The translations under genes and the position numbers were made by a program. A DNA stretch of 6,754 nucleotides from Planctomycetota bacterium (GTDB taxonomy: Bacteria; Planctomycetota; Phycisphaerae; Phycisphaerales; UBA1924). Below the pieces are notes generated by a model. It saw only the letters and a program-made list of their open reading frames with translations. It had not been told where the DNA came from and did not search any database. Shown here one piece after another: positions 1 to 5,975 of the stretch (position 1 is the stretch's first letter; the number at the start of each line of letters is the position of its first letter). The stretch lies in NCBI GenBank assembly GCA_023412695.1, contig JAEYNG010000502.1:1-6754 (forward strand), in the 5' to 3' direction.

Positions 1-378
1 TTCTCGACCTGGCTGTTCACGATCGCCAAGCGGCTGTATGTGAACGCCTGCCAGAAGCACAAGCCCGCCTATGACAGCGACACCGTGGGGATGGCCCCCG
101 GCGCGTGGCGCGGCCCCGAGGCCCCGACGATCGACAACGAGGTCACCGTCAACGCGAAGGCCGCGATCGACTACGCCCTCGCGACGCTCTCGGAGGATCA
201 GCGCGAGATCGTCGTGCTCTTCCACCAGCTCGACTGGCCGATCGCGCAGATCGCCGAGTACATGGACATGCCCGAGGGCACCGTGAAGAGTCATCTGCAC
301 CGCGGCCGCATGCGTATGCGGGCCGCGCTCGAGGCGCACGAGAAGTTCAGCGCGCACGTCGAGGAGGTCTGGGCTTGA
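1..378 (+). CDS. RNA polymerase sigma factor, sigma-70 family (ECF-like), 3' part only
   Basis: The reading frame is open from base 1, so the gene starts before the window; 125 residues and a TGA stop are visible. The first residues, FSTWLFTIAKRLYVNAC, match the end of sigma region 2 (2.3/2.4, -10 recognition), where ECF factors typically have FxTWLxxIAxN. A linker of about 35 residues follows. Region 4 begins near residue 54: ALATLSEDQREIVVLF, then the helix-turn-helix IAQIAEYMDMPEGTVKSHLHR that reads the -35 element, then a basic tail RMRMRAAL. In this family the protein directs core polymerase to a small regulon and is usually held inactive by a partner encoded next door. The next gene overlaps it by 4 bases and encodes a membrane protein, which fits that arrangement. 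The GTG at 40 lies inside region 2 and is not the true start. The ECF subgroup cannot be assigned from this fragment. Confidence 0.93.
   Translation, partial: FSTWLFTIAKRLYVNACQKHKPAYDSDTVGMAPGAWRGPEAPTIDNEVTVNAKAAIDYALATLSEDQREIVVLFHQLDWPIAQIAEYMDMPEGTVKSHLHRGRMRMRAALEAHEKFSAHVEEVWA
363..367 (+). promoter_or_regulatory. Shine-Dalgarno GGAGG for the TTG-started membrane protein
   Basis: GGAGG lies inside the last codons of the sigma factor gene, 7 bases before TTG 375. It is the best ribosome binding site in the window. It decides the start of the membrane protein, which otherwise has only a rare TTG initiator, and it supports coupled translation of the pair. Confidence 0.75.
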
Positions 379-1037
379 CGAACCGCGGGCGACGAGCACG
401 GCTGGAGGACATCCAGCGGATCGCCGACGCGCTCCGGGAGCCGGTCGAGGCGCCGGACCTTGCGTCGTCCATCCTTGCGCGTGTCGATTCCCAGCGGTGC
501 TTCCTCAACGACCAGGGCCGCGGCCTGCTGTGGGCGGGCCGGGCGGTCGCGGCGTTCGTCGTCGTGCTCGTTGTCGCCGGGTTTGTGCTTATCAACCGCA
601 CCGCCCCGCAGGCGCTGCAGGTGGCCGCGCAGCCCGCGCCGGTCTCCGAGGTCATCAACGTCGTCTCCACGCAGGCGTCCGAGCAGATCACCGCGCTGCG
701 AGGGTCGTTCGAACCCGACCGCGGGCAGTCCGTGCCGCTGACCGCCATCCTGTCCTCGGTCGCGCCGGCGAACGAGCTCGCCGAGCCGATCACCGCCGCG
801 CTCCACGCGGTCCGCTTCGTCGGACCGCCGGAGGCCTCGCCCGCGGACGATCGTCGCGCGACGGCCGCCGAGTTCCGCGGCGTCGCGGACCTGCGTCTGC
901 CGCGTGTGTCGCGGTTCGCCCAGTCCGTCTGGCCGGCGGTCAGCCTCCGCGAGGCGGTTGACGACCGGCACCTCTTCGAGGACGAGTCGCCGCTGCTCTC
1001 GGGCACCGCGTCCTTCGCGCCGGTCGTTCCCAAGTAA
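375..1037 (+). CDS. single-pass membrane protein, putative anti-sigma factor/sigma regulator
   Basis: A 220-residue protein starting at TTG 375 and ending at TAA. The start is chosen because TTGA overlaps the sigma factor's TGA and a strong GGAGG lies 7 bases upstream. Residues 1-50 are a charged, probably cytoplasmic segment including EDIQRIADALREPVEAPDLA. Residues about 51-73 (LLWAGRAVAAFVVVLVVAGF) form one clear membrane helix after a positive flank. About 147 residues follow, rich in Ala, Pro, Val and Ser, presumably outside the membrane. Translational coupling to an ECF-like sigma factor and the cytoplasm-helix-exterior layout suggest a membrane anti-sigma factor. This is inference: there is no HxxxCxxC zinc motif, the only Cys is near residue 42, and I recognise no domain. 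A different membrane protein co-translated with the sigma factor remains possible. Confidence 0.75.
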   Translation: MTNRGRRARLEDIQRIADALREPVEAPDLASSILARVDSQRCFLNDQGRGLLWAGRAVAAFVVVLVVAGFVLINRTAPQALQVAAQPAPVSEVINVVSTQASEQITALRGSFEPDRGQSVPLTAILSSVAPANELAEPITAALHAVRFVGPPEASPADDRRATAAEFRGVADLRLPRVSRFAQSVWPAVSLREAVDDRHLFEDESPLLSGTASFAPVVPK

Positions 1038-1083
1038 ATCGTGTACCTTCATCGTCGTTCGCAGCGACCGCCGCCGCGATCGG

Positions 1084-1089
1084 TATCAT
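1084..1089 (+). promoter_or_regulatory. possible -10 element TATCAT upstream of the exported-protein gene
   Basis: TATCAT matches the TATAAT consensus at five of six bases and stands out in GC-rich DNA. It would place transcription start about 30 bases before ATG 1125. No good -35 hexamer lies 16-18 bases upstream, so this is a weak call. It would make the exported-protein gene partly independent of the sigma factor operon. Confidence 0.25.
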
Positions 1090-1124
1090 GCGCGCCGCGG
1101 CCGCGTCCGCGCGCTGGGAAGCCG

Positions 1125-2822
1125 ATGAACCGTCTTTGTCTGCTCATGCTCGTCGTTGTCGCCGCGTTCGCCCCTGCGCCCGCGGCCGAAGCGCAGCAAC
1201 AGCAGGCCGCCGCAGCGCAGCAAGCGTCCGCGCCGCGCGAGAGCGTCATCGACGCCGCGGCTCGCGTTCCCGTTGACACGGACCTCGTGCTGGTGATCGA
1301 CAACGCCAGCCAGCTCCGTTCATCCGCGCTAGCCGAGGCGTTCGCCACCGTCTCCGGCCCCACTAGCCCGCTGAACGACTCGCGCCAAGCGTGGCAGGCG
1401 CTCGCCGCGGAGCTCGGCTGGACCGATGCCGAGGCGTTCGACCACCTGCTGGGCCGGCGCATCATGCTTGTGGCCCGCGGCATCGACACCGCCGACGCGG
1501 CGCAGTGGGTGCTGCTCAGCGAGGTTTCGCTCGCGACGGACCGACGCCTGAAGGAACGCCTGAAGGCGGCGCCGCGCGCGATCACGCAAGGCCAGCAGGT
1601 CCTCGCGATCGAGCAGGGGCGCTATGAGCTCACGAGCTTCCGCCACGCCGGGCGGCTCGCGGACGATGCGGGCGCGGTCACGATCCTGCTTGCGCCCGCG
1701 GCGAGGTCGCAGCTTCTTGAAACGATGCTCGCCCGCCTTGTCGGCGGCGCGGCCGGAGGGTGGAACGCCAAGCAGCCGCCCAGGCTGCTCGGGCAGGAGA
1801 GCATCATCACCGAGGCCCGCACGCTCGGCGATGCGGAGGTGCTGCTGCTCTCCCGCCTTGGCCCGCGCGCGGGGGACCAGCCCGTTACGGCGTGGCCCGA
1901 CTTCCTCGCCGTGACCGCGTCTCGAGCTCGCGACCGCGGCGCGGCCCCGCGATGGGTGCTGCACGTCGCGCTGCGCGAGCACGCCCGGCAGCAGGACCTG
2001 CTCGCGGCGGCGATGTCCTCCGACGCGGTCTTCAACGCGTTCGCGCCGGCATCGCTGCTCACCGTTGTGCAGATGGCCCCGCTCTCGGTCATCTTCGGGC
2101 GGTCGCTCCCGTTCGATGATCCGTTGACGAACCTGCCCTGGCCCCCGGCCGCGGCGGAGCTGTTCACCGGCCGGCAGGCGATCCGCATCCACTCCGCGCC
2201 CGGCGAGCAGGGCGAGCCCGGTCTGGTCTGCACGCTCGCGATGGAGACGACCAGCGCCGAGCAGCTCGCGCCCGTGCTTGACCCGGCGATCGGGACGTTC
2301 TTCACCGAGGTCGAGCGTGCCGTCGGCCAGCGGAACGAGACAACGCCCGCGTTCGCGAACTTCGCAGGGATCGCGCCGCGCGCCACGCGCATCGCGACGG
2401 TCGAGCTCGGCTCGGCCGGCCCGCTCTCCGACGTGACCGGCCCGGGGCTGAGTGTCGCGTGGGCCTATCCGCGCTCGGCCGACCAGTCACACGACTGGTG
2501 GACCCTCGCGCTCGCCGCCGCCAAGGAAGGGCAGCCCAGGGTGGTGGCGGCCGTTGCGGATGCCGCCGCGGCGGTGGGGGGTGGGGGAGGGAAGGGGGGC
2601 AAGGACGTGCCGCTCGCCGCGGAGAACCGGCGGTGGATCTGGTTCCTGGCGGCGAAGCCGCGCCAGCTGGAGTCGCTGTTCGCGCCGGGCGTGCCCGATC
2701 TGCGGGGCCTGCGGACGTTCATGAAGCGGGTCGAGGACGTCGGCTGCCGCCTCTCCATCACCGACGCCGGGGACGTGCGGGGCGAGGTCACGCTCGAACT
2801 GGTCGAGGAACAGGGTCGATAA
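1125..2822 (+). CDS. exported protein of unknown function (565 aa, signal peptide)
   Basis: ATG 1125 to TAA 2822. The start is chosen because a classical signal peptide begins there: MNR, a hydrophobic stretch LCLLMLVVVAAFAP, and a probable cleavage site AEA|QQ after residue 23. The longer frame from GTG 1041 would bury this signal and is disfavoured. The mature protein opens with an Ala/Gln-rich low-complexity stretch (residues 24-37). VIDAAARVPVDTDLVLVIDN follows at about 41-60, a pattern reminiscent of secreted proteins whose first strand reads 'lPadtlalvei' (DUF3352-like). That resemblance is weak and unverified. The rest has several similar alternating hydrophobic stretches, a Gly-Lys patch at about 485-493, and a folded C-terminus ending in VTLELVEEQGR. 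I see no enzyme motif, metal-binding cluster, further membrane helix or sorting signal. It sits 87 bases after the sigma/membrane pair and may or may not share its transcript. A GGGAAG 4-9 bases before the ATG is a modest ribosome binding site. Confidence 0.85.
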   Translation: MNRLCLLMLVVVAAFAPAPAAEAQQQQAAAAQQASAPRESVIDAAARVPVDTDLVLVIDNASQLRSSALAEAFATVSGPTSPLNDSRQAWQALAAELGWTDAEAFDHLLGRRIMLVARGIDTADAAQWVLLSEVSLATDRRLKERLKAAPRAITQGQQVLAIEQGRYELTSFRHAGRLADDAGAVTILLAPAARSQLLETMLARLVGGAAGGWNAKQPPRLLGQESIITEARTLGDAEVLLLSRLGPRAGDQPVTAWPDFLAVTASRARDRGAAPRWVLHVALREHARQQDLLAAAMSSDAVFNAFAPASLLTVVQMAPLSVIFGRSLPFDDPLTNLPWPPAAAELFTGRQAIRIHSAPGEQGEPGLVCTLAMETTSAEQLAPVLDPAIGTFFTEVERAVGQRNETTPAFANFAGIAPRATRIATVELGSAGPLSDVTGPGLSVAWAYPRSADQSHDWWTLALAAAKEGQPRVVAAVADAAAAVGGGGGKGGKDVPLAAENRRWIWFLAAKPRQLESLFAPGVPDLRGLRTFMKRVEDVGCRLSITDAGDVRGEVTLELVEEQGR

Positions 2823-2857
2823 CCCGGATTGACGCTGAACATCGTCCCTCCGCGCGC

Positions 2858-2863
2858 TACGAT
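2858..2863 (+). promoter_or_regulatory. typA: possible -10 element TACGAT upstream of typA
   Basis: TACGAT fits the TAnnnT core of a bacterial -10 box and would start transcription about 70 bases before ATG 2942. A TTGACG resembling a -35 box lies at 2829-2834, but the 23-base spacer is longer than usual. An alternative is TGAACA at 2836-2841 with a 16-base spacer. The same TACGAT hexamer occurs immediately before the ubiE-like gene. Confidence 0.35.
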
Positions 2864-2941
2864 GGGGTATTCGGCACGCGATGTGGGCCCGGGCCCGTGC
2901 TGCCAACCCGTTCACTGCGTACGCACCCGAGTTCCCGACGC

Positions 2942-4909
2942 ATGTTCAGCGCCACCGCCGTTCCCTCCGTCACGCAACGCCAGCGCAACGTCGCGATCAT
3001 CGCGCACGTTGACCACGGCAAGACCACCCTTGTCGACCAGCTCCTCAAGCAGTCGGGCAACTTTCGCGCCGGCGAGCTCGAGAAGCTCGCGGGCGGTCAG
3101 CACGACCTGATCATGGACTCGAACCCGCTCGAACGCGAGCGCGGCATCACGATCCTGTCCAAGAACTGCGCCGTGCAGTACCACCGCGCATCGGGGGGCG
3201 ACGCCGCTCCACCGGGCGACTACCACATCAACATCATCGACACCCCCGGCCACGCCGACTTCGGCGGCGAGGTCGAGCGTGTCCTGCGGATGGCCGACGG
3301 CTGCCTGCTGCTGGTGGACGCCTTCGAGGGGCCGATGCCCCAGACCCGCTTTGTGCTCAGCAAGGCGATCGAGGCCGGGCTCAAGCCCATCGTGATCGTC
3401 AACAAGTGCGACCGCCCGGACGCGCGGTGCCACGAGGTCATCAACGAGGTCTTCGACCTGCTCGTCGAGCTCGGCGCGGACGACCACGCCCTCGACTTCC
3501 CGATCGTGTACGCCTCCGGCCGCGCCGGCTGGAGCACGACCGACCAGAACGCCGCGCGTGCCGCGGCCGGTCACGCGGGCGTCATCCCGACGTACCCCGA
3601 CGGCGCGCGTGCCGACATGCGGCCGGTCTTCGACGCGATCGTCGAGCACGTCCCCGCGCCCAGGGACGTCATCGACGCGCCGCTGCAGATGCTCGTGACG
3701 ACGCTCGACTACTCCGAGTACGTCGGCCGCATCGGCATCGGGCGCGTCTTCGCGGGCACGATCCGCACGGGCCAGAACGTCGCGGTTGTGAAGGCCGACG
3801 GCACGGTCCGCCAGGACAAGATCGGCAAGCTGCTCCGCTTCCAGGCGCTCGGGCGCGTCGAGACCGACCGCGTGAACGCCGGCGACATCTGCGCGATCGT
3901 CGGGCTCGACAGCGTTGACATCGGCGACACGATCGCCGACGCCGACAACCCCGTCGCGCTCCCGCCGGTGAAGGTCGACGAGCCGACGCTGACGATGGTG
4001 TTCAAGGTCAACGCGTCGCCCTTCGCTGGGCAGGACGGTGACTATGTCACCAGCCGGCAGATCCGCGACCGTCTGGAGCGCGAGCTGCAGCACAACGTCG
4101 CGCTGAAGGTGGACTTCAACACCGGCGCGGCGGACGAGTTCCGGGTCTCCGGCCGCGGCCTGCTGCACCTGGGCATCCTGCTCGAGACGATGCGCCGCGA
4201 GAGCTTTGAGCTGGCCGTCGGCAAGCCCGAGGTCGTCATCAAGGAGATCGACGGCGTCATGCACGAGCCGATCGAGTGGCTCGTCGTGGACGTGCCCAAC
4301 CAGCACGTCGGATCGGTGATGGAGCTGACCGGCGGTCGCAAGGGCGAGGTCAAGACGATGGAGCCCCGCGGCGACGCGGTGACGCACCTCGAGTTCGAGA
4401 TCCCCGCGCGCGGCCTCATCGGCCTGCGCTCCCGCATGCTCACGGCCACCGAGGGCGAGGGCATCATGCACCATACGTTCGAGCGGTTCGCCCCGGCCGG
4501 GCCGCCGCCGCCGCGGCGCGGCCAGGGCGTGCTCATTGCCAGTGAGTCGGGCGCGGTCACGACGCACGCGTGCGAGCTGCTCGCCGATCGCGGCGTGCTG
4601 TTCGTCTCGCCGGGCGACAAGGTGTACGCCGGGCAGATCGTCGGCGAGCACTGCCGCGACAACGACCTCGTCGTGAACATCACCCGGCTCAAGCAGCTCA
4701 CGAACATGCGTGCGGCGAGCAAGGAGGCGACGGTGGTGCTCAAGACGCCGCGCCAAGTGGGTCTGGAGGCCGCGCTCGAGTACATCGAGGACGACGAGCT
4801 GGTCGAGATCACGCCGACGGCGGTGCGGATGCGGAAGAAGATCCTCGACGAGGGTCTCCGCCGCCGGGCCGAGCGGCAGGCCAAGGACAAGGAAGAAGCG
4901 GGGGGGTGA
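2942..4909 (+). CDS. typA: translational GTPase TypA/BipA
   Basis: A 655-residue ribosome-associated GTPase of the EF-G/LepA group, involved in 50S assembly and in growth under cold or stress. The G domain shows G1 AHVDHGKT (residues 21-28), switch I RERGITI (65-71), G3 DTPGH (100-104), G4 NKCD (154-157) and G5 near YASG (190-193). TypA-specific stretches follow: LDYSEYVGRIGIGRVF, FRVSGRGLLHLGILLETMRR, PARGLIGLRSRMLT, and near the C-terminus GEHCRDNDLVVN, LTNMRAASK and YIEDDELVEITP. The usual length is about 605-615 residues. The excess comes from a short N-terminal lead, an insertion before the G3 strand (about 82-93) and another after G5 (about 199-213). PPPP lies at 521-524. ATG 2942 is chosen because it gives the expected short lead before NVAIIAHVDHGK; no clear Shine-Dalgarno site precedes it. 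The frame stays open upstream only because of GC content. The gene stands alone with 119 bases of upstream spacer. Confidence 0.97.
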   Translation: MFSATAVPSVTQRQRNVAIIAHVDHGKTTLVDQLLKQSGNFRAGELEKLAGGQHDLIMDSNPLERERGITILSKNCAVQYHRASGGDAAPPGDYHINIIDTPGHADFGGEVERVLRMADGCLLLVDAFEGPMPQTRFVLSKAIEAGLKPIVIVNKCDRPDARCHEVINEVFDLLVELGADDHALDFPIVYASGRAGWSTTDQNAARAAAGHAGVIPTYPDGARADMRPVFDAIVEHVPAPRDVIDAPLQMLVTTLDYSEYVGRIGIGRVFAGTIRTGQNVAVVKADGTVRQDKIGKLLRFQALGRVETDRVNAGDICAIVGLDSVDIGDTIADADNPVALPPVKVDEPTLTMVFKVNASPFAGQDGDYVTSRQIRDRLERELQHNVALKVDFNTGAADEFRVSGRGLLHLGILLETMRRESFELAVGKPEVVIKEIDGVMHEPIEWLVVDVPNQHVGSVMELTGGRKGEVKTMEPRGDAVTHLEFEIPARGLIGLRSRMLTATEGEGIMHHTFERFAPAGPPPPRRGQGVLIASESGAVTTHACELLADRGVLFVSPGDKVYAGQIVGEHCRDNDLVVNITRLKQLTNMRAASKEATVVLKTPRQVGLEAALEYIEDDELVEITPTAVRMRKKILDEGLRRRAERQAKDKEEAGG

Positions 4910-4928
4910 GGACGGTGTTCGGTCGCGG

Positions 4929-4950
4929 CCGGGCGTGTTCGCCAGCCCGG
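4929..4950 (+). terminator. weak hairpin after typA (terminator or rplU leader element)
   Basis: CCGGGC (4929-4934) pairs perfectly with GCCCGG (4945-4950) around a 10-base loop, starting 20 bases after the typA stop. No T tract follows. It could be a weak terminator for typA or part of the 164-base rplU leader. I see nothing else firm in 4910-5073: no open frame with coding character and no tRNA-like fold. Confidence 0.25.
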
Positions 4951-5061
4951 GATTGTCGACCTACTGTTCGCCCCCGCAACGAACCGGGTTTGCAAGCCGG
5001 GTAGGCGGCGCTTCGAGTGAGGCGTGCGGCCGGCCCCCCCGTCAAGTGCGGACGACCCAAG

Positions 5062-5066
5062 AAGGG
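5062..5066 (+). promoter_or_regulatory. rplU: ribosome binding site of rplU (AAGGG)
   Basis: AAGGG within AAGAAGGG lies 7 bases before ATG 5074. It confirms that the L21 initiation region is intact and that translation should begin upstream of the amber codon at 5110. Confidence 0.6.
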
Positions 5067-5073
5067 TGCAGAC

Positions 5074-5403
5074 ATGTACGCAGTCATCGAAGCGTCCGGC
5101 GGCCAGATCTAGGTCACCGAGGGCCAGGAACTCCAGATCGACCTCATCGACGGCGGCGAGGCGAAGGCCGGCAAGAAGATCACCTTCGACAAGGTGCTCC
5201 TCGTCGGCGGCGGCGACGGCAAGGCGACCAAGGTCGGCACTCCGTATGTTGCCGGCGCGAGCGTCACGGCCGAGGTGATCGAGGGCCTGGTGAAGGGCGA
5301 GAAGCTCCGCATCCAGTACTTCCAGCCCAAGAAGGGCTCGCGTCAGCGCACCGGCCACCGCCAGAAGTACACGACCGTCAAGGTCACCGCGATCGCCGGC
5401 TGA
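5074..5403 (+). CDS. rplU: 50S ribosomal protein L21 (rplU), interrupted by in-frame amber TAG at codon 13
   Basis: L21 is a 23S rRNA-binding protein of the large subunit. The frame from ATG 5074 to TGA 5403 has 109 codons, close to the 103 residues of E. coli L21. It begins MYAVIEASGGQI, then TAG, then VTEGQELQIDL, aligning with E. coli MYAVFQSGGKQHRVSEGQ, so the amber replaces the conserved basic residue (Arg/Lys 13). The middle (KKITFDKVLLVGG, VGTPYVAGASVTAEVI) and the C-terminal family signature (KKGSRQRTGHRQKYTTVKV) are complete. There is no frameshift, and third positions stay GC-rich to the end, so the frame looks maintained. AAG to TAG would be one base change. No ATG, GTG or TTG in frame restarts before GTG 5194 (codon 41), which would delete the first strands. 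If TAG is really read as stop, only 12 residues are made. The usual partner rpmA (L27) does not follow. Identity is certain; whether the gene is functional is not. Confidence 0.93.
5110..5112 (+). other. rplU: in-frame amber codon (TAG) inside rplU
   Basis: TAG occupies codon 13 of the L21 frame, where homologues carry Lys or Arg. The frame on both sides matches L21. The surrounding bases AGATCTAGG include CTAG, a tetramer that is rare in many bacterial genomes. No obvious recoding stem-loop is visible in the next 50 bases. Confidence 0.95.
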
Positions 5404-5429
5404 TCGACGAGTTATCAGTTTGAACCCCG

Positions 5430-5457
5430 ACGGGCTCGGCAGCATTGCCGGGCCCGT
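5430..5457. terminator. hairpin between convergent rplU and EamA genes, probable bidirectional terminator
   Basis: ACGGGCTCGGCA (5430-5441) pairs with TGCCGGGCCCGT (5446-5457) over 12 bp, with a single T-G wobble and a 4-base GCAT loop. It lies 27 bases after the rplU stop and 6 bases beyond the EamA stop, exactly between converging genes. Only a short T-rich stretch (TTCTCGTT) follows on the plus strand and none on the minus strand, so it is a structure-dominated terminator. Confidence 0.75.
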
Positions 5458-5462
5458 TCTCG

Positions 5463-5954
5463 TTAGTGGGCCTTCGGCGCGGCGGCGCCGGTGAGCAGCA
5501 GCACGCCGCCGAGGATGAGCGCGACGCCGAGAGCTTTCTGCAGCGTCATGCCCTCTTTCAGCACGAGCCAGCCGAGCACGACGGCGGTCGCGGGCGCGAG
5601 CGCGAAGGCGATCGGCTTGACGCGCGAGACCTCGCCCAGCGAGAGCGCGGCGTAGAAGCAGATCATGGCGGCCGCGCCGGCGACAAGGCCGGACCCGCAG
5701 ACGAGCTTGAGGATCGTCGCCCCGTCCGCGCCGCCCGCGGCGACGCCCTTGAACCACGCGGCGTTTTCCCGCGGCGACTTGTAGATATAGACCGCGAGGA
5801 AGTAGGCCAGCCAGAGGACCGGGAGCGCGACGGTCGAGCGGATCGTGATGGCGGTGATCGGGCCGACCTTGTGCGTGTGCAGGACGCTCTTGGTGATAAG
5901 CTCGCCGACGCCCCAGCAGAGACCGGCGGCGACGGCGAGGAGAATGGCGGGCAT
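5463..5954 (-). CDS. half-size EamA/DMT-family transporter
   Basis: A 163-residue, very hydrophobic protein with about five membrane helices (roughly 2-20, 34-57, 84-105, 112-133 and 139-157). The C-terminal half carries the EamA pattern: FYAALSLGEVSRVKPI (100-115), ALAPATAVVLGWLVLKEGM (118-136) and GVALILGGVLLLTG (143-156). Full DMT transporters have two EamA repeats and ten helices. This is a single-repeat form, which in known relatives of about 140 residues is thought to work as a dimer. The substrate cannot be read from the sequence. The start at 5954 is supported by GGGAG 7 bases upstream (5962-5966). It lies 21 bases behind the asparaginase-like gene on the same strand and is probably co-transcribed with it. 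Export or uptake of a related small metabolite is a guess. Confidence 0.88.
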   Translation of the reverse strand: MPAILLAVAAGLCWGVGELITKSVLHTHKVGPITAITIRSTVALPVLWLAYFLAVYIYKSPRENAAWFKGVAAGGADGATILKLVCGSGLVAGAAAMICFYAALSLGEVSRVKPIAFALAPATAVVLGWLVLKEGMTLQKALGVALILGGVLLLTGAAAPKAH

Positions 5955-5961
5955 GGCGAAA

Positions 5962-5966
5962 CTCCC
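5962..5966 (-). promoter_or_regulatory. Shine-Dalgarno GGGAG of the EamA gene
   Basis: On the minus strand GGGAG lies 7 bases before the ATG at 5954-5952, inside the 21-base gap after the asparaginase-like gene. It fixes the EamA start. Confidence 0.55.
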
Positions 5967-5975
5967 GGGGTGCGG

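Noticed and set aside
1090..1114. GC-only inverted repeat (GCGCG...CGCGC around CGCGGCCGCG) just before the exported-protein start
   Set aside because: Made entirely of G and C alternations in GC-rich DNA; I cannot separate it from chance, although it could fold near the start codon.
1041..1124. GTG 1041 as start of the exported protein
   Set aside because: It adds a basic 28-residue lead before a clean signal peptide and lacks a ribosome binding site; ATG 1125 fits better.
2459..2941. Apparent N-terminal extension of TypA (possible fusion)
   Set aside because: The frame is open only because stops are rare at high GC. It overlaps the end of the exported-protein gene in another frame, and TypA begins naturally at ATG 2942.
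2912..4756. A 614-codon antisense frame over typA
   Set aside because: Its protein is a Val/Asp/Arg-rich mirror of TypA codons with no recognisable domain; the plus-strand TypA explains the region.
4910..5073. Possible RNA gene or L21 autoregulatory leader in the gap before rplU
   Set aside because: Apart from one 6-bp hairpin I see no tRNA fold, no conserved leader structure I can match, and no coding frame; not enough to name a leader RNA.
5194..5403. Shorter rplU starting at GTG 5194, downstream of the amber codon
   Set aside because: It would remove the first 40 residues, has no ribosome binding site at proper distance, and the full-length frame with its own site clearly extends upstream to 5074.
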